Source: JARRKU01 sp963675565
GTDB taxonomy: Bacteria; Desulfobacterota; Desulfobacteria; Desulfobacterales; Desulfosarcinaceae
DNA: 64,000 nucleotides
Assembly: GCA_963675565.2 (NCBI GenBank)
Contig: CAXXYD010000004.1
Span: forward strand, 248,001-312,000
Direction of reading: 5' to 3'
The position numbers were made by a program, and so were the translations under genes. This document shows, one piece after another, positions 9,127 to 18,182 of the stretch. The notes beneath the pieces were generated by a model. The model did not search any database. It was not told the DNA's origin and saw nothing but the letters and a program-made list of their open reading frames with translations. Each line of letters opens with the position of its first letter. Position 1 is the first letter of the stretch.

Positions 9127-9654
9127 ATGCCTTTACAGGAACTGAAAATCGCCTGGTACGTTCTGCATACTAAAAGCCGCTTTGAAAACGTGGTGAGCGA
9201 TGGACTGTGCAAAAAAGCCATCGACGTCTTTCTGCCCAAAATCACCGTCGCCAGCCGGAGAAAAGACCGCCGGAAAATGATACGCGTACCCCTTTTCCCG
9301 GGATATGTGTTTGTCAAATCCGATCTGAGCGCCTACCACCACCTGGAAATTGTTAAAACCGTCGGCGCGGTCAAGTTGGTGGGCAGCAAACAGGGACCGA
9401 TATCGGTCCCTGACGAGACGGTTGACTCCCTCAAAATCATGGTGGCATCGAATCAACCGGTGGCTACCGGCTGTCAATTCAGCCAGGGGGACCGGGTCAT
9501 GGTCATTGAAGGCCCCTTTGCCGGTGTTGTTGGAATCTTTGAACGGTACGGCGCTCAGGGCCGCATCGTGGTCCACATCGAAGCCCTGGGCCAGTATGCT
9601 GCTGTTGAGGTGAATGTGACAGACGTGGAAAAGGTGCCTGCCATATCATCATAA
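9127..9654 (+). CDS. NusG/RfaH/UpxY-like transcription antiterminator
   Basis: 175 residues. The N-terminal NGN domain (IAWYVLHTKSRFENVVSDGL ... FPGYVFVKSDLS, about residues 8-105) is followed by a KOW motif (FSQGDRVMVIEGPFAGVVGIFERY, about 118-141). The divergent ILHTKSRFE start and the genomic position beside surface-polysaccharide genes match UpxY/LoaP-type specialised NusG paralogues rather than housekeeping NusG, which normally sits with secE and rplK. It follows a GC-rich hairpin and is transcribed with the LPS genes. Its target operon is unknown. Confidence 0.8.
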   Translation: MPLQELKIAWYVLHTKSRFENVVSDGLCKKAIDVFLPKITVASRRKDRRKMIRVPLFPGYVFVKSDLSAYHHLEIVKTVGAVKLVGSKQGPISVPDETVDSLKIMVASNQPVATGCQFSQGDRVMVIEGPFAGVVGIFERYGAQGRIVVHIEALGQYAAVEVNVTDVEKVPAISS

Positions 9655-9658
9655 CTAC

Positions 9659-9688
9659 TTGACTTTTTATAGAGTTCTATTTTATAGC
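9659..9688 (+). promoter_or_regulatory. Candidate sigma-70 promoter of the HU/IHF gene
   Basis: TTGACT (9659-9664), an 18-nt spacer and TATAGC (9683-9688) in an AT-rich gap. The gene start is 47 nt downstream and has an AGAAGGAGG ribosome-binding site. Confidence 0.5.
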
Positions 9689-9734
9689 ATAACTTTGAGG
9701 CGGATCGCACGACTGACTGGCAGAAGGAGGCTTT

Positions 9735-10010
9735 ATGAACAAGTTGGAACTCATTTCTGCGTTGAAAAATGATGCAGGAATATCAAAAACAGAAGCCGCC
9801 AAAGTGGTTCAGATTTTTTTCGACAGCATGGCCAGCGCCATGGCTCGCGGTGAGCGGGTTGAGATTCGAGGATTGTGCAGCTTTTATGTCAAAACCTATA
9901 AGAGCTATGTGGGCAGAAACCCGAAAACAGGTGAAAAAGTAACCATCCAGCCCAAGCGGCTCCCGTTTTTCAAATCCGGGAAAGAGCTTAAGGAACGGGT
10001 CGATCTTTAA
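9735..10010 (+). CDS. HU/IHF family DNA-bending protein
   Basis: 91 residues, the standard size. Helical N-terminus NKLELISALKNDAGISKTEA, the beta-arm segment GRNPKTGEKVTIQPKRLPFFKSGKELKERV, and the conserved Arg-Asn-Pro at the arm tip. The LRGLCSFYVK-like region resembles both HU and IHF-alpha, so subunit identity is left open. A strong ribosome-binding site precedes the ATG. It acts as a nucleoid-architecture protein and, if IHF-like, would help the sigma-54 promoters found elsewhere in this window. Confidence 0.9.
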   Translation: MNKLELISALKNDAGISKTEAAKVVQIFFDSMASAMARGERVEIRGLCSFYVKTYKSYVGRNPKTGEKVTIQPKRLPFFKSGKELKERVDL

Positions 10011-10115
10011 GCCACGGAATGGACAGATACGGACTGTCCTTCCGGCCCTCACCGCGAACAGGCCCGCCATCAATGAAAACTGAAACCCCTAGGGCCCTGT
10101 TAACGGAAATGTAAC

Positions 10116-11135
10116 GTGCCTGGATTTGCTGATATCATAGGGCAAAAGCTTCCCGTCCGGCTTTTGCAGACATTCCTTCGCAAGGCCACCCTTCCGCATG
10201 CGCTTTTATTCACCGGCATCGCCGGGTCAGGAAAACGTTCTGTCGCCAAAGCGGTCGCCATGGCGCTCAATTGCCGGCAATCCAGCGACGATTCACCTTC
10301 GGAGGAAGGGTGCGGCAAGTGTCCGCCCTGCCGGCAGATTCTGTCCGGCAACCACCCCGATATCCTGACAATAGCGCCCCGGGGCAGCACATTACAAATC
10401 GACCAGATTCGTCGGCTTCTCAGTGTTGTGGCAATGAAACCACACAGCGCCACACACCGCGTGATCATTGTGGCCGACAGCCAGACGTTGAATCCGGAAG
10501 CCGGCAACGCGCTGCTGAAAGTGCTTGAAGAACCGCCGTCCAACACAACCCTTATTCTCACGGCGATACAAAAATCCGACTTGTTGCCCACTATTTTGTC
10601 CCGTTGCCGCCATATCCGCTTTCAACCAATCGACGAGGCGGACCTGGCCGCCCATTTGATATCCACCCGGCATGTCGAACCGGCCGTCGCTGAAAAAGCG
10701 GCTGCAATGGCCGCCGGAAGTCTGGTCCATGCAACGTTGATTGCCGACACCGGCTGGCAGCGGCAGAGACGGTGGGTGATCCGGGCCTCGGGACTCGAAA
10801 CACCCCAACAGGCCAAGGGGCACCCGCTATCCGTGGCACTGGCCTTCTCGGCACAGCTTGCCCTGAAAAAGGATCGGGTTCAGGAATTGTTGGACTTTTT
10901 AAAAATATGGATTCGTGATTTAATCATTTGGCCCTATGCGCCGTCTCTGATAATGAATACGGACAGCGGGCTCCGTTTGGCCCCGGCAAGAGCTAGGCTG
11001 AACGATGAATGTCTGCTGTCGCTTTGGACCGCGGTGGAAAAAGCGCAAAAAGATATTGCAGCCAAAGCAAACTTACGATTAACTTTAGATGTAATGGCAA
11101 CCCGCATGGCCAAATCGATGGCCGGCTGCCTTTAA
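10116..11135 (+). CDS. holB: DNA polymerase III delta-prime subunit
   Basis: Clamp-loader subunit, 339 residues from a GTG start. IIGQKLPVRLL is the typical N-terminal opening. The Walker-A-like FTGIAGSGKRSVA comes next, then a zinc-module Cys cluster CGKCPPCRQILSGNHPD (about residues 67-83). LKVLEEPPSNTTLILTA (sensor-1 region) and the SRC motif (LPTILSRCRHIRF) complete the AAA+ signature. It is followed 18 nt later by a PSP1-domain gene, a common tmk-holB-PSP1-metG order in many bacteria. Here tmk is at the other end of the window. Confidence 0.88.
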   Translation: MPGFADIIGQKLPVRLLQTFLRKATLPHALLFTGIAGSGKRSVAKAVAMALNCRQSSDDSPSEEGCGKCPPCRQILSGNHPDILTIAPRGSTLQIDQIRRLLSVVAMKPHSATHRVIIVADSQTLNPEAGNALLKVLEEPPSNTTLILTAIQKSDLLPTILSRCRHIRFQPIDEADLAAHLISTRHVEPAVAEKAAAMAAGSLVHATLIADTGWQRQRRWVIRASGLETPQQAKGHPLSVALAFSAQLALKKDRVQELLDFLKIWIRDLIIWPYAPSLIMNTDSGLRLAPARARLNDECLLSLWTAVEKAQKDIAAKANLRLTLDVMATRMAKSMAGCL

Positions 11136-11153
11136 ATAGGGGTAACAGGGAAA

Positions 11154-11951
11154 ATGACAAAAAAAGTCGGCATACGATTTAAATCCGGCGGCAAGATATA
11201 TGACTTTGACTGCGGCGCCTTCGTCCTGGTCACCGGAGACCCGGTCATCGTCGAAACCGAAAAGGGGCTGGGCTTCGGAACAGTCGCCGTACCGCCGCAG
11301 CCCCTGGACGATCCGCCGCCCAAAAAACCGCTCAAAAAAGTATTCAGAAAAGCCACCGATAAGGATTTCTCAAGGCGCCAGAAGAATAAATTACTTGAAA
11401 AAAACGCCCACGAATATTGCCTGAGTTGTATCGGCGAGTTGAACCTGGAGATGAATCTTTTCAGCGTGGAGTCCACTTTCGATGCCAGTCGGCTGACCTT
11501 CTTCTTTACTGCCGACGGCCGCGTCGATTTCCGCCAGCTGGTTAAAATGCTGGTCAAGCAGTTCCGGGTGCGCATTGAAATGCGACAGGTGGGCATACGC
11601 AATCAAGCCAAAATGTGCGGAGGCATCGGCCGCTGCGGGCGGGAATTTTGTTGTTCCACCTTTATGGACAAATTTGATCCGGTCTCCATTCGTATGGCCA
11701 AAGATCAGGGGCTGTCGCTCAACCCCACAAAGATTTCCGGCCAGTGCGGACGGCTGATGTGCTGCCTGACATTTGAGAACAAAGTCTACCAGGAATTGCG
11801 GTCCCAATTCCCCACCATGGGTAAAATCGTCAACACGAAAGAGCATACCGGCAAGGTCATCCGCTTCAATTTTCTCAAAAAAAGGATTGCCTTGCGGATC
11901 GAGGGCAACCAGGAGGTCGAAATCGGGCTGGATGAAATTATCAAACGATAA
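11154..11951 (+). CDS. PSP1 domain protein (RicT/YaaT-like)
   Basis: 265 residues. The PSP1 domain holds the conserved cysteine cluster CGGIGRCGREFCC (about residues 159-171) and a second pair in GQCGRLMCCLTFEN (about 199-212). In Bacillus the homologue RicT/YaaT forms a Fe-S complex with RicA and RicF that affects RNase Y and phosphorelay function. No RicA or RicF partner is visible here, and RNase Y is not expected in this lineage, so the role is unclear. The gene is conserved next to holB and metG in many genomes. The identification is firm at family level. Confidence 0.85.
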   Translation: MTKKVGIRFKSGGKIYDFDCGAFVLVTGDPVIVETEKGLGFGTVAVPPQPLDDPPPKKPLKKVFRKATDKDFSRRQKNKLLEKNAHEYCLSCIGELNLEMNLFSVESTFDASRLTFFFTADGRVDFRQLVKMLVKQFRVRIEMRQVGIRNQAKMCGGIGRCGREFCCSTFMDKFDPVSIRMAKDQGLSLNPTKISGQCGRLMCCLTFENKVYQELRSQFPTMGKIVNTKEHTGKVIRFNFLKKRIALRIEGNQEVEIGLDEIIKR

Positions 11952-11977
11952 CTTGCTGTTTTGAACAGGAGAAAACC

Positions 11978-13906
11978 ATGTCCGTTCCTTTTTACGTGAC
12001 AACCCCGATATACTACGTAAACGCCCGCCCCCACCTGGGTCATGCGTATACGACCATTTGTGCGGACGTCATCAATCGCTACCACCAGATGGTGACCGAC
12101 GAAACTTTTTTCCTGACCGGAACGGATGAACACGGCGACAAGATCATGCGCGCGGCACGCAAAGAAAATATTTCACCGCGGGCTTATGTCGACAAGATCA
12201 GTTCCCTTTTCCGGGCACTGTGGCCTCAACTCAACATTTCCAACGATTTTTTCATTCGAACCACAGACCCGGCTCATATGGCCGTGGTCAAGTCGATTCT
12301 GCAAAAGATTTACGATCAGGGCGATATTTATTTCAGTGAGTACGAAGGCAAGTACTGCTTCGGCTGCGAAAGGTTCTACACCGAGCGCGAACTGGTGGAC
12401 GGCAAGTGCCCGGACCATGAGACGGCGCCAGAAACGGTCAAGGAATCCAATTATTTCTTCAAAATGAGCAAATATCAACAATGGCTCATCGACCACATCG
12501 ACCAAAACCCTGATTTCATCCGGCCGGAGCGCTACCGGAACGAAGTCCTGGCATTTTTGAGAGAGCCCCTTGACGATCTGTGCATTTCGCGCCCCAAATC
12601 ACGCATCAAATGGGGAATCAACCTGCCTTTTGATAAAGATTACGTCACTTATGTCTGGTTTGACGCCCTGATCAATTATGTCTCGGCGCTCGGCTACCCG
12701 GATGGTGCAAACTTTAAAAAATTCTGGCCGGTGGCCCAGCACATTGTCGCCAAAGATATTCTCAAACCCCACGGCATCTACTGGCCCATTATGCTCAAAG
12801 CGGCCGGGCTGCCGATCTATCGGCATTTGAACGTCCACGGTTATTGGAATGTCGAACAGAGCAAAATGTCCAAAAGCCTGGGCAATGTCATCGAACCCCT
12901 TGAATTGAAGAACGTCTACGGACTGGATGCCTTCCGCTTCTTTTTGATGCGCGACATGGTTTTCGGCCTGGATTCCAGCTTCAACGAAGAAGCGCTGGTT
13001 CAGCGCATCAATGCGGACCTGGCCAACGACCTGGGCAACCTTTTTTCCCGGGTGGTCACCATGGTCCATAAGTATTTCAAGGGCGTGGTGCCGGTGGTGG
13101 ACCCGGCCATCGAGAACGACCCGGCCCTGGCGCTTTCCGGCGACGCTGGGCGGGCTATTGCCGACTACCGCAAGGCCATGGAGAAATTCGCTTTCCATAA
13201 AGCCCTTGGGGCCATATGGGAATTCATCAGCCGCATGAATAAATATGTCGATGTCACGGCGCCATGGGTTCTGGCCAAAAACAAAGCCAGCCGTCCGCAG
13301 CTGGAACTGACCCTTTACAACCTGTTGGAGGGGCTTCGCGTAGTGGCTGGCCTGATCTATCCCGTGATGCCGGAAACCGCCGCCACCATGACCCGACATC
13401 TGGGCCTCGACGCAGATCAGCCGTTTTTCAAAATGCCGCTGGTCAGTGCATGGAAAACACTGACGCCGGGCATTGAAATCCCCAAATCGATTACACTCTT
13501 CCCAAGGGTTGAACTGAAAACCGAAGCGACAGGCGAAACCATGAATGAAATGAGCCATGGCCTAAACCCGGCTCTGAAGCCCGAAATTGCCATTGAAGAA
13601 TTTGGCACCATGGACCTGCGGGTGGCAACCATTGTCAAAGCCGAAATTATTCCCCGTGCCAAAAAGCTGCTCAAACTGGACGTGGATATCGGGGAACCGC
13701 AATTGCGCACCGTGGTTGCCGGTATTGCCAAAGCCTACAGCCCGGAAGAACTGCTGAACAAGCAGGTCATTATCGTCGCCAACCTGAAACCGGCCAAGCT
13801 GATGGGGGTGCGTTCCCAGGGCATGGTTCTGGCCGCCAGCGGGGAAGAAGACACCGTTGTACTGACGTTGGACAAACTTATGCCGCCGGGAACTCCGGTG
13901 CGATAG
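11978..13906 (+). CDS. metG: Methionine--tRNA ligase with C-terminal tRNA-binding domain
   Basis: Charges tRNA-Met, 642 residues. Class I signature PHLGH (HIGH variant) lies near residue 20 after FYVTTPIYYVNA. A zinc-type knuckle CFGCERFY...GKCPDH is at about 125-145, and KMSKSLGN at about 300. The last ~110 residues form the EMAPII/Trbp111-like OB domain (MDLRVATIVKAEIIPRAKKLLKLDV), which dimerises the enzyme and binds tRNA. The start ATG follows an AACAGGAG ribosome-binding site. All catalytic motifs appear intact. Confidence 0.95.
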   Translation: MSVPFYVTTPIYYVNARPHLGHAYTTICADVINRYHQMVTDETFFLTGTDEHGDKIMRAARKENISPRAYVDKISSLFRALWPQLNISNDFFIRTTDPAHMAVVKSILQKIYDQGDIYFSEYEGKYCFGCERFYTERELVDGKCPDHETAPETVKESNYFFKMSKYQQWLIDHIDQNPDFIRPERYRNEVLAFLREPLDDLCISRPKSRIKWGINLPFDKDYVTYVWFDALINYVSALGYPDGANFKKFWPVAQHIVAKDILKPHGIYWPIMLKAAGLPIYRHLNVHGYWNVEQSKMSKSLGNVIEPLELKNVYGLDAFRFFLMRDMVFGLDSSFNEEALVQRINADLANDLGNLFSRVVTMVHKYFKGVVPVVDPAIENDPALALSGDAGRAIADYRKAMEKFAFHKALGAIWEFISRMNKYVDVTAPWVLAKNKASRPQLELTLYNLLEGLRVVAGLIYPVMPETAATMTRHLGLDADQPFFKMPLVSAWKTLTPGIEIPKSITLFPRVELKTEATGETMNEMSHGLNPALKPEIAIEEFGTMDLRVATIVKAEIIPRAKKLLKLDVDIGEPQLRTVVAGIAKAYSPEELLNKQVIIVANLKPAKLMGVRSQGMVLAASGEEDTVVLTLDKLMPPGTPVR

Positions 13907-13920
13907 CCGCTTTTAAATAT

Positions 13921-15309
13921 ATGCAGACGGAACGCCTCAGAACAGACAACCGCCCCAACTGGCGGGAATATCAGAACAGCCTCAACACGCCCGACAGGAT
14001 CCATATTATTAAACGATGGGCCATCCCCGGAATTCTGACTTGCGTGGCCCTTCTGGGACTTTTTAAAGGCATCGCTGCGCTGACCGCGCCGGCTACCCCC
14101 TCCCGGGAAAACCGCTCCGCCCGGTTGTCACAGCCACTTCAATCGTCCGAACAAACGGGCAAAGAAACGCTGATTGCCAAAAAAGATGTGCAATTGCTGG
14201 TGGGACAAGTAGAACCGGGAACGCTGCTGGCCAAACAGGTCCGCTTGCCGTTCCATTCCCAGGAGATACAACTCGTCACCAGTCTGGACCCGGATCTGCA
14301 AACCTATCTGCTCAACGCCATGGACCGCAAGAATTCCCGCTATATCGGCATTGTGGCCATGGATGCCAAAAACGGGCGCATACTGGCTCTGGCCGGATAC
14401 AACAAGATTGATCCAGCCATCAACCCCTGTCTGATCAGCACCTACCCGGCCGCCAGCATTTTCAAAATCGTCACTGCAGCAGCGGCGGTCGATCGTTGCG
14501 GATACAATGCCGATACCGTCATGCAGTTTAATGGCTACAAACACACCCTGTATAAAAAGCAACTGACCGAAAAAACCAACCGCTATACCAACAAGGTCTC
14601 TTTCAAGGACTCCTTTGCGCAGTCGGTCAACCCGGTATTCGGCAAAATCGGGACGTTGTACTTAAAGAAAACGGCGCTGGATCAATATGCCCAGGCATTC
14701 GGATTCAACCGGCCGATCGATTTCGAGCTGCCGGTGGCCGGCAGCCACATTAATATAACCCCCAAACCGTATCATTGGGCCGAAATTGCCAGCGGCTTTA
14801 ACAATGACACCACCATTTCACCCCTGCATGGCGCCCTCATCGCATCGACGGTATTGAATCAGGGCCGCATGATCTCCCCAACCATTGTGGATCACATTAC
14901 CGATGCGCAGGGCAAGCTGCTTTACCGCTCCCACGTATCCTGGGAAGGCAGGGCAATGAGCGCCAAAGCATCGGGTGTACTGGAACGACTGATGGAGACT
15001 ACCATTCGATCAGGAACGGGGCGCAAATCCTTTCGGGACCGTCGGCGCCACCGCATCTTGTCAAAGCTGTCCATCGGAGGAAAAACAGGCTCCATATTCA
15101 ACCGTTCCCATGATGCGCGCTTCGACTGGTTTGTGGGATACGCCAGGGATAAGAACGGCGACGACCCTTTGGCTGTGGCCGTTCTTGTGGCCCATGAGGA
15201 GTACATCGGAATTCGGGCTACCCAGTATGCCCGCATGGTGATGACCCAATACTTCAAAAACCAGATGGCGCGGCACGAAAACATTGATCACCCCGGAAAA
15301 GAAAGTTGA
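13921..15309 (+). CDS. Penicillin-binding transpeptidase-domain protein
   Basis: 462 residues with one N-terminal membrane anchor (about 33-56, IPGILTCVALLGLFKGIAAL). The transpeptidase domain follows. SxxK is at Ser179-Lys182 (AASIFK), SxN at 235-237 (QSVNPVF), and KTG at about 386 (IGGKTGSIF). These are the three active-site motifs of D,D-transpeptidases that cross-link peptidoglycan in the periplasm. It lacks a glycosyltransferase domain and the usual class B dimerisation domain, so it is short for FtsI/PBP2. It begins 14 nt after metG, so it is probably in that operon. Confidence 0.82.
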   Translation: MQTERLRTDNRPNWREYQNSLNTPDRIHIIKRWAIPGILTCVALLGLFKGIAALTAPATPSRENRSARLSQPLQSSEQTGKETLIAKKDVQLLVGQVEPGTLLAKQVRLPFHSQEIQLVTSLDPDLQTYLLNAMDRKNSRYIGIVAMDAKNGRILALAGYNKIDPAINPCLISTYPAASIFKIVTAAAAVDRCGYNADTVMQFNGYKHTLYKKQLTEKTNRYTNKVSFKDSFAQSVNPVFGKIGTLYLKKTALDQYAQAFGFNRPIDFELPVAGSHINITPKPYHWAEIASGFNNDTTISPLHGALIASTVLNQGRMISPTIVDHITDAQGKLLYRSHVSWEGRAMSAKASGVLERLMETTIRSGTGRKSFRDRRRHRILSKLSIGGKTGSIFNRSHDARFDWFVGYARDKNGDDPLAVAVLVAHEEYIGIRATQYARMVMTQYFKNQMARHENIDHPGKES

Positions 15310-15397
15310 ACCATTGGGGCTTAAACCGCCACAGCGGTTCATCGATACATGAAATACCCTTTGCATGAGGGCTGCACCGTCAGAAAAGGAGATCTCG

Positions 15398-16585
15398 ATG
15401 CCAGGCTTTGAAATATTTGGAGAGGAAGAACGCCGGGAAGTCCAGGACGTGCTGGACACCGGCGTGCTGTTTCGGTATGGATTCGACAGTGCCCGGAACG
15501 GGCACTGGAAAGCCAGAACTTTTGAAACCGAATTGGCCGGGCGCATCGGCGTGGCCCACTGCCACTTGTGCTCCAGCGGCACTGCGGCGTTGAGCATTGC
15601 CCTGGCGGCCTGCGGAATCGGCGCCGGTGACGAGGTCATTGTTCCCCCTTTTACCTTTGTGGCCACTTTCGAAGCGATACTGGCCGCTGGCGCGGTACCT
15701 GTATTCGCCGAAATCGATTCGACCCTGTGCCTGGATCCGACCGCCATCGAAGAAAAGCTGAGCCCGCGGACCAAAGCGGTTATGGCGGTGCACATGTGCG
15801 GCGCCATGGCCCGCATCGATGCCATTCAGACCCTGTGCGCCAGCAGAAACCTGGTGCTCATCGAAGATGCATGCCAATCCGTGGGGGCTTCCTTTATGGG
15901 CAAACCGCTCGGCGCCTTTGGCCACATGGGCTGTTTTTCATTCGACCCGGTCAAAACCATCACCTGCGGCGAAGGCGGCGCCATCGTCACGGATGATCAA
16001 AAGCGATACGATCTGGCCCATGCCTACGCAGACCATGGACACGACCATATCGGCAACGACCGGGGTGCCGAAAAACACCCGATCCTGGGATACAACCACC
16101 GCATCAGCGAACTGAATGCGGCCGTGGGTCTTGCCCAACTGCGAAAACTGGATGCCATTGTGTCCACCCAGCGCCGGAACAAATCCGCCATCAAAGCGGC
16201 CATGGGGCAGTTTCCCCAGATCCGCTTCCGACACCTGCCCGATGAAAGCGGTGATTCGGCCACTTTCCTGGCGTTTATGCTTCCAGAAGAACCCCAGGCG
16301 CGCGAAACCGCTCAAAAACTGGCCGCAGCCGGTGTGGACGGTTGTTTTTACTGGTACGACAACAACTGGCACTACCTGCGCCAATGGCACCACCTTAAAA
16401 ACATGATGGCCGCAGCCCGTCTGCCGGCCCAGCTCTATGACCATTGCCCGGACTACGGTCGTGTCGCCCTGCCCCAATCCGACCGCATCATGGGACGGAC
16501 CATCTGCATGCAGATCAAACTGGGCTGGAGTGCCGAGGAACTGCAACAGCGAATTGAAAAAATAGAGCAAGTGCTGGGGCAATAA
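15398..16585 (+). CDS. kdnA: PLP-dependent 8-amino-3,8-dideoxy-manno-octulosonate aminotransferase (KdnA-like)
   Basis: DegT/DnrJ/EryC1 family, 395 residues from the ATG at 15398, which has an AAAAGGAG site 7 nt upstream (an earlier ATG at 15365 lacks one). Motifs: SSGTAALSIAL phosphate-binding loop, IEDACQ with Asp157, and the Schiff-base lysine Lys186 in SFDPVKTITCGEGG. In Shewanella KdnA aminates the 8-aldehyde of Kdo formed by KdnB. The dehydrogenase gene that follows here is the KdnB type, which is the main reason for this specific call; sequence alone supports only a sugar aminotransferase. The product would be 8-amino-Kdo for the LPS inner core. Confidence 0.72.
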   Translation: MPGFEIFGEEERREVQDVLDTGVLFRYGFDSARNGHWKARTFETELAGRIGVAHCHLCSSGTAALSIALAACGIGAGDEVIVPPFTFVATFEAILAAGAVPVFAEIDSTLCLDPTAIEEKLSPRTKAVMAVHMCGAMARIDAIQTLCASRNLVLIEDACQSVGASFMGKPLGAFGHMGCFSFDPVKTITCGEGGAIVTDDQKRYDLAHAYADHGHDHIGNDRGAEKHPILGYNHRISELNAAVGLAQLRKLDAIVSTQRRNKSAIKAAMGQFPQIRFRHLPDESGDSATFLAFMLPEEPQARETAQKLAAAGVDGCFYWYDNNWHYLRQWHHLKNMMAAARLPAQLYDHCPDYGRVALPQSDRIMGRTICMQIKLGWSAEELQQRIEKIEQVLGQ

Positions 16586-16656
16586 GACCCGTCGACCATG
16601 GGCGGACGGCAGGTTCGATGGCGACATGATACCACCGTAAATTTAAAGCGCATTCG

Positions 16657-16732
16657 TTTTTCGGGAGCGGTGTTCCGCCGCGGCTGCAGAACCATTTATC
16701 GAAATGTCGCGGCGGACCGCCGCTCCCGAAAA
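16657..16732. repeat. Long imperfect inverted repeat between kdnA and kdnB
   Basis: Arms of about 25 nt (16657-16681 and 16708-16732) both read TTTTCGGGAGCGG...CCGCCGCG in opposite orientation with two or three mismatches, around a ~26-nt loop. It could act as an mRNA stem between the two genes or be a REP-like unit. Confidence 0.6.
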
Positions 16733-16824
16733 TGCCTGCAGGTCAAATGGCCCTTGCATTTACACCATTAACGCCGAATTGGGTATTTTAAAGGCAAGAC
16801 CTTATCATTGTAAAAGGAGTAAAA

Positions 16825-17904
16825 ATGTTTCGCAACTTCAAGACTGTCGATCGCATCGTCTTCGGCCGTGGGTGCTTTAACCAGCTGGATGAAATTCTGG
16901 CCCGGCAACGCACCGCCAAATGTCCGGCAGTGGTATTTCTGGTTGACGACGTATTTGCCGGCCAACCCCTCGAAAACCGGCTGCCGCTGCACGACAAGGA
17001 CCTGCTGATCCGGGTCAATGTGGACGATGAGCCCAAAACCCGATACGTGGATCAACTCACCGCCCAAGTCCGCCGTGACACCGCCCCGGAGGGCGGGCAA
17101 TTGCCGGCAGGCGTTGTCGGCATCGGTGGCGGCAGCACCATGGACCTGGCCAAAGCCGTATCGCTCATGTTGACGAATCCGGGGTCCTCGGCCGATTACC
17201 AGGGATGGGATTTAATCCGGAACCCTGCCGTATACCATGCGGCGGTGCCCACACTGTCGGGGACCGGTTCGGAAGTTTCGCGAACCACGGTCCTCACCGG
17301 GCCGGAAAAAAAGCTGGGGATCAATTCGGACTTCACCGTTTTTGATCAGGTTGTGCTCGACCCCGAGCTGATTGCCGACGCCCCTAAAGAACAGCGCTTT
17401 TACACCGGCATGGACTGCTACATTCATTGTATTGAATCCCTCACCGGGACCTATCTCAATACATTCAGTCAGGCATACGGTGAAAAATCGCTTGCCCTGT
17501 GCCGGCAGGTGTTTCTTCAGGATGACCCGCAAAGCGACGACAAGCTGATGATGGCCTCCTTCTTCGGCGGTATGAGCATCGCTTATTCCCAGGTCGGCAT
17601 TGCCCACGCCATGTCTTACGGCCTCGCCTACGTGCTGGGCACGCATCATGGCATTGGCAACAGCATCGTTTTTGACTACCTGGAAGAATTCTACCCTGAA
17701 GGCGTTTCAGAATTCCGCCGGATGCTGGCCAAAGATAAAATTGAGCTGCCCCGGGGCCTGACGAGCCAGGCAACCGAAGCGCAAATCGAAAAAATGGTCG
17801 ATGTGGCGCTGATCCTGACGCCGCTGTGGGAAAACGCTTTAGGGAAGAACTGGGCGGACATCATGACCCGGGATCGTATCCGCGACCTTTATCTGAAAAT
17901 GTGA
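16825..17904 (+). CDS. kdnB: Iron-type alcohol dehydrogenase, 3-deoxy-manno-octulosonate 8-oxidase (KdnB-like)
   Basis: 359 residues. Opening FRNFKTVDRIVFGRG and the NAD-binding VVGIGGGSTMDLAKA (about 94-108) are those of the iron-containing ADH superfamily. Metal-binding residues are present in TGMDCYIHCIES (about 195) and in AHAMSYGLAYVLGTHHG (about 255-271). In Shewanella, KdnB oxidises the C8 alcohol of Kdo so that KdnA can install an amino group. It follows kdnA after a 239-nt gap containing a large hairpin and has its own AAAAGGAG site. The call rests on pairing with KdnA and on overall resemblance. Confidence 0.72.
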   Translation: MFRNFKTVDRIVFGRGCFNQLDEILARQRTAKCPAVVFLVDDVFAGQPLENRLPLHDKDLLIRVNVDDEPKTRYVDQLTAQVRRDTAPEGGQLPAGVVGIGGGSTMDLAKAVSLMLTNPGSSADYQGWDLIRNPAVYHAAVPTLSGTGSEVSRTTVLTGPEKKLGINSDFTVFDQVVLDPELIADAPKEQRFYTGMDCYIHCIESLTGTYLNTFSQAYGEKSLALCRQVFLQDDPQSDDKLMMASFFGGMSIAYSQVGIAHAMSYGLAYVLGTHHGIGNSIVFDYLEEFYPEGVSEFRRMLAKDKIELPRGLTSQATEAQIEKMVDVALILTPLWENALGKNWADIMTRDRIRDLYLKM

Positions 17905-18065
17905 TCCATGCATGCAGCACAAACATCCGATTCATGCTAATATCGGCAATGGCGATAAGATTCCGGCTCTGCAAATAGTCTGTGGCTTTGCCATGCCAAA
18001 GGCAGGGGGATTCGGAGACAGGCACGAACCGATGTCAATAACTTAATGCCCTCTTTGGATTGGAG

Positions 18066-18083
18066 GAGCGGCTTTAGCCGCTC
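18066..18083. repeat. Small hairpin in the kdnB-glmS-like gap
   Basis: GAGCGGC / GCCGCTC, a 7-bp stem with a 4-nt loop, in the 278-nt gap before the large GlmS-like gene. No T run follows. The rest of the gap shows no gene or RNA. Confidence 0.35.
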
Positions 18084-18182
18084 TCGCCTTGTTACGACCG
18101 TGGGGTGCTTTACGGAGTTTGTTCAACGCAGAGCCTTCGGACCCGATTTGCACTGCATTAAACAGATCGACAGGAGTCCTTG

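Noticed and set aside
10021..10039. GGACAG/CTGTCC hairpin after the HU/IHF gene as a terminator
   Set aside because: It has only a 6-bp stem with no T run, so it is not convincing.
17905..18182. Possible tRNA or small RNA in the kdnB-glmS-like gap
   Set aside because: No cloverleaf or T-loop (GGTTCGA-type) pattern could be formed. Only a small 7-bp hairpin was seen.
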